64,000 bases of DNA from Brachynemurus nebulosus (lineage: Eukaryota; Arthropoda; Insecta; Neuroptera; Myrmeleontidae), in assembly GCA_035578155.1 (NCBI GenBank), contig JAPWDM010000001.1, forward strand, positions 85,013,150 to 85,077,149. The letters run 5' to 3'. Below the pieces are notes generated by a model, which had not been told where the DNA came from, ran no database searches, and saw only the letters and a list, made by a program, of their open reading frames with translations. This document shows, in pieces, positions 1 through 13,407 of the stretch. The translations under genes were made by a program, and so were the position numbers. Position 1 is the first letter of the stretch, and the number at the start of each line of letters is the position of its first letter.

Positions 1-63
1 AATATTAATTAAAAATAATAAATAACTATAATTAATAAAAAATAAGAAAAAAAAATTTAGTGC

Positions 64-1170
64 ATTCCTAGTATACGTGTAGAAGAAAAATTGTGAAAAT
101 TTCTAATTTTATATACAAAGTGGTCCAGAATTATGTACCGTAATTGGTAGAGCTGGTAGTACGTTCAAAAATAATGGTACCTTTTCATGTACACTTTTTT
201 TCAAAACTCAATAATAAGGGAGATACAACTGTGTAAAGGGGTGAAATGAAAACCATTATTTCTTAAATATTTTCCAAACGCTTTTGAGTAACGGATTGAT
301 ATTTTAGGGGTACTTATTTTGCGTTAGAAGGATTAAATTTATGTCACACATTATGCCACCATTCATGACTAAGGGGTGGTTTTGGGTGGTAGGTGTGAGT
401 TATCAGGTAGGTGTGAGTTATCACGTCTTTTCTTTTTTAATTTGCAATTATTTAAACGAAACCCCTGATAATATAATTCCTCAGACGATTTCACGCAAAA
501 AAGGTATACTTGTTGTATTTTGATAAATATTACCGTTTTCGAGTAATTTAAAGAAGAAGTATCTATTTTCAAATTATCCCCTAATGATAAGTGATCGAAT
601 AATTGATACCATAAATTTAATTATCTTAATGTCCATACGCGCCCCTAGAATATGAATCCAGTAATCAAAAGCGTCTAAAAAATTTTTAAAAAAGAGAAGT
701 CAGTTTCGTTCCACCCCTCTACATTTTACCCCTCTGCTTTATCTTCCTTTATTATTTAGTTTTGGAAAAAAGTTTAGATGAAAAGGTACCATTATTTTTT
801 AACATACTATCAGCTCCAGCAATTACGGTACATAATTCTGGACCACCCTGTATTAGACATGACCCAAAACGAACGAAAATTAGTATTAAAATTGGCGCTC
901 ACGTTTAGTTTTCGTAAAATTTAATATTCAAAATTTGATTTGTTCATATGTAAAAAACACTTAAAATCGTTTCACAAAACATGCACACGAAAAGTTTTAA
1001 AAATTTCTAGCTTCGTGTATTAAACATTAACCAAAACGAATGAAAATTAATATGAAAATTGGCACTCACCTTTACTTTTCGTAAAATTTAATATCCAAAA
1101 TTTGATTACTTAAAGTGTACGAAACACCGCGAAAGCACTTAAAATTTTATTACAAAAATCGTAATCACTT
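64..1170. repeat. Satellite-like repeat, two units, split by a MITE
   Basis: A unit of about 170 bp occurs roughly twice. The phrase AAAATTxxCACTCACxTTTAxTTTTCGTAAAATTTAATAT appears near 885 and again near 1055 in diverged form. The array is interrupted by the element at 117-850. The same dimer appears in reverse complement at 23900-24240, including the outer piece at 64-112. No coding potential is visible. It could be a dispersed satellite, or the ends of one old element spanning 24 kb. Confidence 0.65.
117..850. mobile_element. mariner-type MITE with TA duplication
   Basis: The ends are imperfect inverted repeats of about 75 bp: CAAAGTGGTCCAGAATTATG on the left, and the reverse complement of the right end reads CAGGGTGGTCCAGAATTATG. 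TA dinucleotides flank both ends (115-116 and 851-852), as in Tc1/mariner insertions. The interior has no transposase. The flanking satellite sequence continues across the element, which confirms an insertion. Confidence 0.75.
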
Positions 1171-1490
1171 AATTTTAATAATATAACACTATTTAGCTTT
1201 TAAAAAAAAAAGATAATTTTAGCTTTACCAAACAAATTAATAAAAATAAACGCAAAATATTAATTATACTATTTATTTCAAAAAATGTATTTCAGAAAAT
1301 TTTTATTTTTGAGTAACGTAACACATTTTTTAAAACAAAAAATAATGACATGGAGATAGGAACACGTATATGTATTTACTATTGAGAAGGATATTTAAAA
1401 TGAAAAATTTAATAAAAGAAGAAAATATTTTTTACACACACATACAATGTTTTTCAACTAAGTATTTGTTAATTATGAAGTGAAATAGTA
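1171..1490. other. AT-rich DNA, nothing recognised
   Basis: Very AT-rich sequence with homopolymer runs and no open frame, repeat boundary or RNA gene that I can support. Confidence 0.5.
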
Positions 1491-1620
1491 TTTTACAATA
1501 TAAGTTCGGTAAGTTGCTTTTACTGATCGAGAAAATGTTGCGAAAACGAGACCCGCAGGGTCGAGTTTTTGCAATTTTCGAGATCAGTAAAGGTACTTAA
1601 CGCATCGTGTATTGTATAAT
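1491..1620. mobile_element. Small hairpin MITE
   Basis: Imperfect palindrome of about 130 bp. The left arm runs from TTACAATATAAG through GATCGAGAAAATGTTGCGAA, and the right arm carries the complement (TTGCAATTTTCGAGATCAGT). The centre is GACCCGCAGGGTC, itself palindromic and GC-richer than the surroundings. Such foldback units are typical non-autonomous DNA elements; the superfamily is unknown. Confidence 0.6.
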
Positions 1621-2479
1621 ATTTTTTGCACGATCGATTTAAAATAATTAATGAATAAAAATATATTAAATAAAAAATAAAATTCGGATAATATAGGTGA
1701 AATTTATATTTCTATATTATGACATAGAATGCCATGAATAAATATTATAAATATGTATAACAACTATAATACGAATAATTGTAGTGACAATTGACAACCA
1801 TATTTGTAAATAAAAAACTAAATGTCAAAATTTAATTGACGTGAATATTTTTTTGAATTTTCTATTAAAAAAATTGAGGAAAATAGTTTATTAAACTATA
1901 ATATTAATAAAAATAATGAAATTGATGAAGCATTTTATTTTTGGCTGCAAATTTATTCTCGTAAAATGAAAGAAGGATTATGAAACCACAGAAAATTTTA
2001 ATGATTGAACGACCTGTTGAAATATCAATAAAATATGAAGACTAATGCCAACAATAATAATAATAATAATGTGCAAACTAATGAAAATTTTCATATTAAT
2101 CGATTTATTTTCCTAATTATTCAAATTATACTTTTAATTTCAATATAAATAAATAATTACAATCATTTTTGTGCTAATTTCACTTACCACACTCCTATTC
2201 ACTTACCACGCATCCATTTCACTTACCGCACTGTTATTTGTTGGTTTCCATGGATATAGACAAACGTTCGGGAAATGTAACTTACTAGCATTGTCAACAG
2301 CATCGGTAAATGCATGAAAATACACGATCGTGCAAAAATAAATTTTACATGCCAGTTTTGAATGAAAATTATACACTTCATGAACTGTCATGTAAAATAG
2401 TCAACAATTAAAAATTGCATACTTTTCTTAAATTCAAATATTTGACGTCATTTTGATGCAGTAGCGAACTGAACAGAAA
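1621..2479. other. AT-rich DNA, nothing recognised
   Basis: No supported gene. A short (AAT)n run lies near 2050-2071. Short open frames here have no recognisable motif. Confidence 0.5.
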
Positions 2480-2740
2480 AACGTATTTTAGGTCTGTTCC
2501 CTTACGAATAGGAAAGTGAGTGTATTAAAAGAGAAATGCTGGAAGCCGTTCCTGTACATCAAAACTTCACAGTTCCTACTTTTTCCTTCCAAATGTAAAA
2601 CTTAAATTTTTAAATTTATAAATAATATTTACGAAAATTATAGTACATATATTTAAAAGAAATTAGTGATTTTAAGTATTTTAAGTCTTTGATGTGTAAA
2701 ATTTAAAACTTCAAAGAATAACGACTTTATACAAATGCTG
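2480..2740. repeat. Dispersed repeat, copy 1
   Basis: Shares order and wording with 13085-13390: the segment with TTTTTCCTTCC followed by AATTTTTAAATTTATAAAT, then a TTAGTGATTTTAAGT-like stretch. Both copies are diverged and non-coding. Confidence 0.55.
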
Positions 2741-2755
2741 GTTGAGCAGTAAGGT

Positions 2756-4603
2756 GACCTTTATACGACCATTTCTCGTTCAGATAACCGACTTTGAATG
2801 GAAAAAGATAATTTCGTCTTTGACCATCGATATCTCACAAGGAAAGGTATCCAACTGTATCTCTCAAAAATTTTTGAAACTTTGGTGGATTGTAAATCTT
2901 ATACAAACTAAAACATAGCCATATTTCGTTCGTGCCCATAAGCGGTTTAAGGGAGTGAATCTCACCCCTGAAAATTAGAGTTTTTTTCAATTTTCTCAAA
3001 TATCTTGGAGACGGTAAAAGGTTTATTAGGGAAACTATATATATTTGTAAATGGCACTTTAAGATCTTTATTATGATGCAAAAATTAAAGTTATAAAATC
3101 ATTGGGGTTTCATCCCCCACCCCCAACCCCTAATTTTATCAGGTATTTTTTGGTAAAAGAGGAGACTGTTATGTGTAAATAAAAGAATTTTTAATTAATA
3201 TATTTTACATCACACCAGTTTATTTCTTGTGCATAAATACACCCTTTGTTAATATTAACTTGGGAAAATTTTTAACTTTTTGATTTAAACAATTAGCAAA
3301 AATATGATCAAGGAAACTCGTATTTTGGTAATGAATTGTTACAAACTTACGATATGCTTTAAAATACATAATTTAGAAAGAAAAAATACATTGTATCCCC
3401 TCCCCCGTACTTAACAAATCTATCTATCTATACGAATCTATATTATAATTATTACAATTATAATCTGTATCTATATATCTATACAAATCTTATTTAATTA
3501 TTTATTTATTTTTATTTATCAATACAATTGTTAATATTTTAAACTCTGGATGTTTATAGATATCTACTCTGGAAATAATTCATCGGATTATTTTCGGATA
3601 ATGTAATTCTAAATGAGTATATGTTGTTGGTTTACATCGCCGTAACAATATTCTAAAACTTCAATCTCTAGCTCACAATCAGTTTTCGTCGCTTCGTTTT
3701 CAAAATTTGTTCAAGTATCGATGATATAAAAGTGGATATATTGACCAACGACCAGAAAGTTTTGAAAATTCTGTAACATATTACTTTTCCAAACAAGAAA
3801 GAGGAGCACCAAAGTATAGCGTATGTGGTGTTTTGAACATTTTTATGAACGATGTCATTATTGTGAGAATACAAACCTTAAAATATTGACAATGGTATAG
3901 ATAAATAAAAACAAATATATAAGTAAATAAGATTTGTATAGATATCAGTGGGGGGGGGGGGGGGTTGCAGTGTATTTTGTCTTTCTAAATTATGTATTTT
4001 AAAGTATATCGAAAGTTTGTAACAATTCCTTACTAAAATACAAGATTCTTTGAACATATTTTTGCTCATATTAAATCAAAAAGTTAAAAATTTTCCCAAG
4101 TTAATATTAACAAAGGGAGTATTTATGCAACAAGAAATAAACTGGTGTGATGTAAAATATATTAATTAAAAATTCTTTTATTTACACATAACAGTCTCCT
4201 CTTTTACCAAAAAATACCTGGTAAAATTAGGGGTTGGGGTGGGGGATGAAACCCCAATGATTTTATAACTTTAATTTTGGTATCATAATAAAGATCTTAA
4301 AGTGCCATTTACAAATATATATAGTCTCCCTGCCAAAACTCTTACCATTTCCAAGATATTTAAGAAAATTGAAAAAAACTCTAATTTTCAGGGGTGAGTT
4401 TCACTCCCTTAAACCGCTTATGGGCACGAACGAAATATGGCTATGTATTAGTTTGTATAAGATCTACAATCCACCAAAGTTTCAAAAATTTTTGAGAGAT
4501 ACAGTTGGATACCTTTCCTTGTGAGATATCGATGGTCAAAGACGAAATTATCTTTTTCCATTCAAAGTCGGTTATCTGAACGAGAAATGGTCGTATAAAG
4601 GTC
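2756..4603. mobile_element. Long-inverted-repeat DNA element
   Basis: Arms of about 650 bp (2756-3408 and 3948-4603) are reverse complements. They begin GACCTTTATACGACCATTTC on the left and end with its complement GGTCGTATAAAGGTC. The 540-bp centre is AT-rich with (TATC)-like runs and no usable reading frame, and a poly-G run of 14 at 3951-3964 marks the right arm boundary. No transposase survives. This is a foldback or long-TIR non-autonomous element. Confidence 0.75.
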
Positions 4604-5185
4604 TAAAGAAAAAGCAAATTAAAGCTGAATGAACAAGTTATCCGGTCCATATGGTGGTTAAGTCGGAAATTTTTTTTCCAAATCCGTGGACCAAAAAAAG
4701 AAACCGAAAAAAATTTCGAAAATTTTTTTTTGTGTATTTATTAGGATCGAGCGATACACGTTGCTTTGAAAATTTTTTTAGCACAAGATCTGAAAACTAG
4801 ACTCTTCCAGCTTTAAATTGCTTTGCTTACGACTCCGATACGACCATTTTTCACGAAGATACAGCCATTCGAAAAATCGCTAAAAATTTGGAATTTTTTT
4901 TGATCCATTAATTTTTTCCGCTAGTGTAGATTTTTCACGTATGTTTTGGATAATTTCAAGCAACTGCCGTTTTTGAAGAAATTGAAAAATGAAAATTAAT
5001 TAATAATCACTTTTTAATTTCTTGTCTAACCTCAACAATTTAATTTTCTACTAAAATATGTTCAACTTAATATTGAGTGTTTTAAGTGTAATAATTACTG
5101 GGTTTTACTTTTATATTATTTTCTAATTTTTAATGATTTTCGTAATTTTTTGTGATGTTACATAATTTCTTTGTGACATACCTGT
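4604..5185. other. AT-rich DNA, no gene seen
   Basis: Contains poly-T/A blocks around GTCGGAAATTTTTTTTCC but no open frame or boundary that I can interpret. Confidence 0.4.
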
Positions 5186-5190
5186 TTTTC

Positions 5191-5370
5191 CTACAACTTC
5201 GTTGGAATTTTATATTCTTGATGTTTCCTGATACGGTAAGTATTTGGTCGCATCTTGTCTTCTAATATTTTATCATGATTTTGACTTTCCCTATTTCGTA
5301 TGGGATCCGTTAATTTTTTGATTCTTTGACTTTTAATTCTTTTAATTTCGTCTATCATTTTGACATCCAT
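5191..5370 (-). pseudogene. Short coding remnant, unrecognised
   Basis: A 59-codon - strand frame starting MDVKMIDEIKRIKSQRIKKL is highly charged and has balanced, protein-like composition, unlike the surrounding AT noise. The frame is open upstream to about 5402 without a methionine, so the start is not certain. It ends at TAG (5191-5193). I do not recognise the family; the Lys/Arg/Asp/Glu-rich sequence resembles exons of transposon proteins. The hammerhead-like motif lies 70 bp to its right on the opposite strand. Confidence 0.35.
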
Positions 5371-5436
5371 TTGACATTTGGAGGTTATGTCCTTTTGATA
5401 TTATTTCTCTCAGTTGTTTTCACAACTGAATTATTG

Positions 5437-5484
5437 ATTTTTCCTGAAGATGGTCATTTAAATGACTGAAACATGTAGAAAAAT
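5437..5484 (+). ncRNA. Hammerhead-ribozyme-like motif
   Basis: The core CTGAAGA (5444-5450) and GAAAC (5468-5472) flank a seven-pair stem II (GGTCATT/AATGACT). The strands ATTTTTC (5437-5443) and GAAAAAT (5478-5484) pair perfectly as stem I. Between GAAA and the predicted cleavage triplet GTA (5475-5477), CATG is self-complementary, so stem III would be minimal and could pair only between two molecules, as proposed for hammerheads of Penelope-like elements and retrozymes. A U sits between CTGAAGA and stem II and weakens the fit. Activity is inferred only. Confidence 0.45.
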
Positions 5485-5489
5485 TTCCT

Positions 5490-6147
5490 TCTTTTAGTTC
5501 GTTCTTAATAATTTATATGCAGGCTGTCGCTAAAATTTTTTTCATTATTCATTTTACCTGCAGTTGGATTCTAATAATTTGTCACTTACATAAATACATT
5601 TATAAAATTTCCCTTTGCCGAAAGTTTCGTAAAATCGTAATCAATAACCAGTTGAAAATTAGTCGCCTACACGATTAGCATTTCTAACATTTCCCTTTGC
5701 CAAAATTTTCAGAATAAAATAAGTTATCTACGAACTAACAGGATATCTAAGACGTTATTTGACCAGTTAAATATTGGTCGGATTATATTCCTAAAATATT
5801 TTGGAAAAAAAAGTTAAATGATTATAACCAAATCAAATTAACTGCCTTTGCTTATATTAACGGATATTCGTCCAGTTTAGTTATTTTTACGGAGTTCATG
5901 TACAGAAAATTTTTGTAAAAATATAAAAATTTTCTATCTATTCAATTATTTTAATTTTTTTTATTTTTTATTTAATATTTTTGGTGCATCGGCTACGAGG
6001 CTATTAAGCACCTGTAATAATACAATAGTATAATGTTATTTTAAATTGTCCCAATATCAAATTAAATATTTTGCGTACAATATCTATGTTAAGCATATAT
6101 TATTTTTTTAAGTGTATTAATTTTTATCAAAGACTTTAAAAGAAAAT
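5490..6147. other. AT-rich DNA, no gene seen
   Basis: Sequence after the hammerhead-like motif. Two copies of a short phrase, ATTTCCCTTTGCC, lie at about 5606 and 5688. Nothing else is supported. Confidence 0.4.
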
Positions 6148-6366
6148 ATCCCTGTCGCAGCATCCTACATAACATAGCGAATTCCCGTTTATAAAAATTC
6201 GTTTCTCTTGAAAACCAGTTTACATAGAATAAAAGTTCAAAAACCTTTTTATGTGATTTTTATCCAATAGTGTAAAAAACTTTTGAATTTGGGGAAAATT
6301 TGACAAAAAACTAATTTTTTTCACGAAAAATGCCCAAAATACCATGTTTCGGGCATCGAAAATTCG
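6148..6366. repeat. Outer inverted repeat, left arm
   Basis: Begins ATATCCCTGTCGCAGCATCC and is the diverged reverse complement of 10030-10226. The paired arms enclose the long-TIR element at 6895-9360, suggesting a larger host element into which the inner one inserted. Parts also match the tandem units at 10860-11230. Confidence 0.6.
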
Positions 6367-7576
6367 CTAAAATGTAAAATTTATTCTTCAATAAAAACAT
6401 TTATGTTATTTTAATGTCTTTTTTTTCTGTTAACACAAACCAAACAACTTCAAAGATTTTATAATCAGCAGAATGGTCTAAGTGATTTTTTAAGTAAAAA
6501 ATTTAATCTCAAAATGTTTGAAAATAAAAAGTGCTCAAATACTACAGTGTCCAAATAGCCAATTGTATAATTTAATTGATTGATTCAAACATTTTCTTCT
6601 ATAACTTCTTGGGTAGAGAATTTTATTTTCTTAAGGAACTTTAAACACGAATACCTATCTCCAATAACGGTTTTATCACGTTTTATCCACTTAGATCCTT
6701 ATGGTTCTAACCCCTTATTACATATACATATGTACATAATTGGAGACATGAGTGGATGAAGGTGTTATGTAACATGTTTTTCAAAATATCATTTTTTGCA
6801 AAATTTTATAATATTCTATACCAAAGTATCATATATTACAATTTAGTTTCTAGGCTATTGACTATGTACAAAAAAACAGGGGGAAAGGAACTAACTAATT
6901 CGTAACAGGTGTTTTATTGTTTCATATGTTCGGTTGTACCTCAAAGATGATAAATTCAGAAAGTGCTATTAAATTTAGGCGTGGGCTTTTACGAACGGCG
7001 TAAATTTATCGACTCTTCAGTTTTTTAACTATAACTCAAGAACTATGCATTTTTCTTAAATACATATAATATGATTTTTTGTAGAGAATTAAATTTCCTA
7101 TCGAAATGGCACCTCATGAACCCAAAAAAATTTTTTCTTAACAAAATAAGTAAAAAAAAAACTATTTTAAAAAAACGGAAAATTTTCAATTTTTCTTTTT
7201 TTAAATTTTTGTGCAGCACTTTTTTTGAGTGAATTTAGGTATAGGCATTGGTTCACAAAAAAGAATGCTGATGCAATTTCCGTCACAGTGGTGACTGATA
7301 AAAATATTTTCGATAAAAACTGGCTGAGATACAGTCGTTCAAAGTTATCTACTTTTTTACAATTTTATAACTTTTTACTTTTATATCAAGTTATTTGTAA
7401 TTTTTACACGCGAAAATTATTTTTATTCAGTACAAAAATTATTTAGTGTCAGAGAAAATGATAAAGTATTTGCTAAAAATTTTGATACTCGTATGATCTT
7501 AGGTAGGTATAAAAAAAAAATCTTTAATATTGTATTAATTTATAATTGTTCTAATTTTTTTTAAATTACATATCTA

Positions 7577-8483
7577 TTATATTTTTTCCATAATGTTTTC
7601 GAATTCAATATCAATATCTTCATCAACATCGTTTTGGACATCTTCTTTCGTAACTTCTGGAACATCCGCGTTTTCACAATTTAGGCCAATAAATTCTTTG
7701 CAGAACATGGAGCAGCTAATTCCTATAATTTTCTGCGGCCGTAATTTCCGTGACAACCTTTTATACACCCACAAGCTATTTGCTCCAGTAAATTCTGCAG
7801 TGCAGGAGGTTTTGTTGTTTTAATTGGCACTAATCCATTTTTAGATTTTTTCCAACCCCACTCAAATGGATTTAAAATATTTCCTTTCCACTGTTGAATT
7901 TGGTGGTACGTCCCTAAACCGTGATATTTAGTTGCATCAGAAGTTGATGGCAAATTAGCTAGAAAAAATTTGGTGCTTTTCGATAATTTTTGAAAAAATT
8001 GTAAGCGACAACTACTTAGACTGTTGGTCTTAATGCCATAAAGAGAAATTACGATTTATTGAAACGGGAAACTAATATAGCGTTATTATTTAAAAATACT
8101 TCCAAATATTTTTCCAACGATAAAGTTTTTTTATCGATAAATTTCATGAACTGTTTTTTGCCAATATTAAAAAAATCAGAAATAATATCGCATCTACTGA
8201 ATGCATGGATGAGGCCAAGAAATTTCTGATTTTGTGGAAAATTGAAACTATTGCGATTGTATAATTTAGCTGTTGTGTTGCCGATACTAGGTTTTAATAA
8301 ATATACATTTGTATACTGTTCCGGTAACATTGATAAAATGATGAGAAGATCGACATCCTGGCCAATTATAACTACATTTTTCAAATGATGAGCTTTCTCT
8401 TTAGCAGTATTTAAAATTAGAACATCTGCATCTTTCCCTGCTTGTATAATGTCAATATTTACAGTGGAAAATTTATAAATCAA
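7577..8483 (-). pseudogene. Transposon-borne PIN-like/Cys-rich protein relic
   Basis: Three open pieces on the - strand follow one protein order. The first (8483-8049, 144 codons) holds VVIIGQDVDLLIILSML and LGLIHAFSRCDIISDFF, a pattern I associate with PIN/NYN-like nuclease-fold proteins encoded within animal DNA transposons, including conserved Asp residues. After a frameshift near 8050 comes LPSTSDATKYHG, then WKGNILNPFEWGW (7953-7723) and a Cys-rich stretch CGCIKGCHGNYGRRK. A further shift leads to the acidic tail ending ENIMEKI at 7577. Family knowledge: this order (nuclease-like core, tryptophan-rich WGW block, Cys cluster) recurs in uncharacterised insect and cnidarian proteins. At least two frameshifts make it inactive. 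Function is inferred. Confidence 0.5.
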
Positions 8484-8566
8484 ATATGTAATGAGGTTTT
8501 TCTATTATTTTCATTCGCTAAAAATTTTTATCGGTCACCATTCTGACGGGAATTGCATCCGGGATG

Positions 8567-8651
8567 TTCCAGAAGTTATGGAAGAAGATGCCCAAAATGA
8601 TGTTGGTAAAGATATTGATACTGCATTCGAAAACATTATGGGGGAAATATA
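8567..8651 (+). pseudogene. Mirror copy of the relic's C-terminal tail
   Basis: On the + strand, DVPEVMEEDAQNDVGKDIDT continues to a TAA stop. It closely matches the tail of the - strand relic (DVPEVTKEDVQNDVDEDIDI). The inverted repeat therefore includes the last 27 codons and stop of the gene, and the right arm carries a second, headless copy. Confidence 0.7.
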
Positions 8652-9360
8652 ATAGATATGTGATTTTAAAATAAAATTAGAACAACTATAAATTAGTACA
8701 ATATTAAAGTTTTTTTTATACCTAAGATCATATGAATATCAAAATTTTTAACAAATACCTTTATCATTATCTCTGATAAAGCAGAAATAAATTTTGTACT
8801 GAATAAAAATAATTTTTGCGTGTAAAAATTACAAATAACTTGGTATAAAAGTAAAAAGTAATAAAATTGTAAAAAAGTAGGTGACTTTGAACGACTGTAT
8901 CTCAGTCAGTTTTTATCGAAAATATTTTTATCAGTCACCATTCTGACGGGAATTGCATCAGCTTTCTTTTTTGTGAACCAATGCCTATACCTAAATTCAC
9001 TCAGAAAAAAGTACTGCACAAAAATTTAAAATAAAAAAAAAAAAAAAAAAAAATTGAAAAATTTCCGTTTTTTTTTAAATAGTTTTATTGACTTGTTGAG
9101 AAAAAAGTTTTTTGAGTTCATAAAGTGCCATTTCAATACGAAATTTAATTGTCTACAAAAAATCATATCATGTGTATTTACGAAAAATGCATAGTTTTTG
9201 AGTTATAGTTAAAAAACTTAAGGAGTCGATAAATTTACGCCGTTCGTAAAAACCCACGCCTAAATTTAATAGCACTTTGTGAATTTATCATCTTTGGGGT
9301 ACAACTGAATATATGAAACAATAAAACAACTGTTACGAATTAGTTCCTTAGTCAACTACA

Positions 9361-9694
9361 TAGTCAATAACCTATTCATTACGCCTAACAATTTTGTAGA
9401 AATTTAATAATAAACACTTGCTATTGTATGGGAAGTATATGTAAATAAAAACTTTCAAACTCTTCTATTGTAAAATTATAAAAATGTTACATAACACATT
9501 CATCCACTTATGTCTTCAGTTATGCGCAGGATATGTATTCTTTCTCAGCCGCTCTATCGTTATCGTCATATTCGTAACAGATCAACGATGTGACGATGTC
9601 TACTAAATTCTCACGAAGTTGACCGAAGTAGGAGAGTGTTGACGGTTGAGTTTATAACATATATGTGTAGTGTATATATGTATATGGTACAATA

Positions 9695-9698
<4 letters not shown>
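9361..9698. other. AT-rich DNA, no gene seen
   Basis: Lies between the inner element and the (TA)n tract. It contains short (AT) stretches and no supported feature. Confidence 0.4.

Positions 9699-9755
<57 letters not shown>
9699..9755. repeat. (TA)n microsatellite
   Basis: Uninterrupted alternating TA run of about 57 bp, ending in AATGTATATG. Confidence 0.95.
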
Positions 9756-9757
<2 letters not shown>

Positions 9758-10029
9758 GTATATGTATTATCTGTTTGCTCTTATTAAGAGGGTTCCAAAG
9801 AAAATTTTCGAAACTTATAATTTCGTGCTTTACTATTATCTTTTGTCACTCGTGCTTTAATATTTTTTATTTTAAGGGTATACTTTCATTTTTAAAGTCA
9901 GTATAATACGTTAGTGATGCCAAAGATATTCAGGGAAAAAAGAACGTAAATATACAAATTTAAAGTAATGGTATCTTTTCCTTTTTTTATATATAAGAGT
10001 CCACCTTGGATGAATTCTTCAACCAGACA

Positions 10030-10226
10030 CGTCCGATGCCAAGAACAGGGTGTTTTGGGCATTTTTCTTGAAAACAATTTGTTTTTGACACCATTCGAAA
10101 GAGGTGGAAAAATTACATAAAGAAAGATTTTAAACAATTATTCTATGTTAATTAGTTTTCGAGAAAAACTACTTTTGTAAACGGAAATTCGCTATGTTAT
10201 GCAGAATGCTGCAACAGGGATATATT
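10030..10226. repeat. Outer inverted repeat, right arm
   Basis: Reverse-complement partner of 6148-6366, ending GCTGCAACAGGGATAT. The arms are clearly diverged but align over about 200 bp, including the stretch around GCCCAAAACACCCTG. Confidence 0.6.
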
Positions 10227-10459
10227 TATAATATATACTATATATACAATCATTTTCAAAAGAACAACTTGAAAAAATGAAATTTTACGTGTGTAAAAAA
10301 GTTTGAAATATAATATCCTAATAATATTGACTACTATGTATAATTATGTGATAATAATATACACAATAAATATGCAGTATGCAAATACAGAAAAATTATC
10401 GAGATACCTATTTCATCACAAGAATGAAAATATCTCTTGCGATATCTCTAGCTAGTTAC

Positions 10460-10725
10460 ATATCGCACTAATAATACAATAGTGCTGCAACTCAAAACAG
10501 ATTATTTTTCAAAATTAACGAAAAACTGATTAATAATTTCCTATCAAAGGCACAAAAAAATGAATACTACCATAAATGTATTTTTTAAATGAAATTCAAG
10601 CAATTATCTTTGTACCAATAAATAATTTTAAAAAAATAATGATAGTGAAATTATTTATTTATGTGAGTTTAATGTTGTCAAATTCGAAAAATTGACATAA
10701 CACTATTGTATTATTAGTGCGATAT
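10460..10725. mobile_element. Small MITE with perfect 25-bp TIRs
   Basis: The termini ATATCGCACTAATAATACAA..GTG and their exact reverse complement are 25 bp each, with a 216-bp AT-rich, non-coding interior. The perfect TIRs suggest a fairly young insertion. The superfamily is unknown. Confidence 0.8.
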
Positions 10726-10859
10726 ATTAATTCAGATCTCAACCTGTGAATGTACAAAGTTTACAGATTTTTCTTCGGAACCCTAACAAAAAACGGTCAC
10801 AGTCTATCCAACACAACGATCACAGTCTGTATAACATATAGTGAATATGGTTATTTTTA

Positions 10860-11230
10860 AGTTAATTTTCTCAAAAATTTGCTAACATAGGAAAATGATT
10901 TAAAAGCCTATCTTATTTGATTTTTTCCGTTCTTTTCAATGGTGTAAAAAATCTCGAAATTCTTTTGAATTTTGGCAAATCTTTGCAAGAACTCATTGTT
11001 CGAGGCTCTGGGCATCGGATCTCGGAAACTAGTTAACATAGAAAAATAGTTTAAAGACCCTTTCTGTGTGATTTTTTCTCCTCGTTTCAATAGTATAAAA
11101 AAAATCGCAAAAATTTTTAAATAAAGGCAAAAGCTCATTTATTCACGAAAATCGCCAAAAAAAACCATGTTCCGAGCATCGGACGTGCCTGGTTAACGAA
11201 CTCGTCCAAGGGTTTGGGACTTCCAATATT
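10860..11230. repeat. Tandem repeat of about 160 bp, two units
   Basis: Two diverged units: each runs from a CTAACATAGxAAAATxxTTTAAA phrase through TTGATTTTTTCC/GTGATTTTTTCT and a run ending near GGCATCGGA or GAGCATCGGA. Units also match 6200-6360 and the complement of 10030-10110, so this is one repeat family with several arrangements. Confidence 0.6.
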
Positions 11231-11279
11231 TTCACCAAATTTCGTAAAAATAGGACCCTTCGTTCGAAAGTTACCGTGC

Positions 11280-12945
<1,666 letters not shown>

Positions 12946-13084
12946 AATTTAAGTCATTAATATATGGTATTTGAAGTCTTCAGTTACTATTTTTCTAAGA
13001 AAATTTTTTTTAAAAATAGTTTGAAATTTACCGCTAATTATTTGTTTTATAACTAGATGTCAGAATTATTAGATTTATAAGACG

Positions 13085-13390
13085 GTTAGTTCCCGGACCA
13101 GTAGAAAAGTGAATGTAATAGAAGAAAAAACCCAAAACTCGTTCTTATACATCGAAATTTCAATTAATTCACATTCTTTTCGGTAGGCAAATATATAAAT
13201 TAGCAGTGACTTCAGAATTCCTGCTTTTTCCTTCCATCTCTCAAATTTGAATTTTTAAATTTATCAATTATGTTTATAAAAGTGATTGTACATAAATTAA
13301 AAAAAAAAATTAATGATTTTGAATCATTTAAGATAGTATTTGGTGAGTGAAATTTTAAATATCAGAGATTAACCTGTTTAATTCAATAAA
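13085..13390. repeat. Dispersed repeat, copy 2
   Basis: Diverged copy of 2480-2740, extended by about 50 bp around a TCACATTCTTTTCGG segment. Non-coding. Confidence 0.55.
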
Positions 13391-13407
13391 CTGAAGGAAG
13401 CCGTTTC

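Larger units (their letters stand above)
6895..9360. mobile_element. Long-TIR element carrying a decayed gene
   Basis: The left half (about 6895-7650) and right half (about 8520-9360) are reverse complements over roughly 750-800 bp, with the phrase TTTAGGCGTGGGCTTTTACG near 6980 mirrored near 9250. The unique centre (7650-8500) holds most of a - strand protein-coding relic. The 3' end of that gene lies inside the left arm and is mirrored in the right arm. The superfamily is not assigned. Target duplications were not identified. Confidence 0.7.

Noticed and set aside
341..523. 60-codon frame inside the first MITE
   Set aside because: Lies in a non-autonomous element with a tandem GGTGTGAGTTATCA phrase; no protein-like signature.
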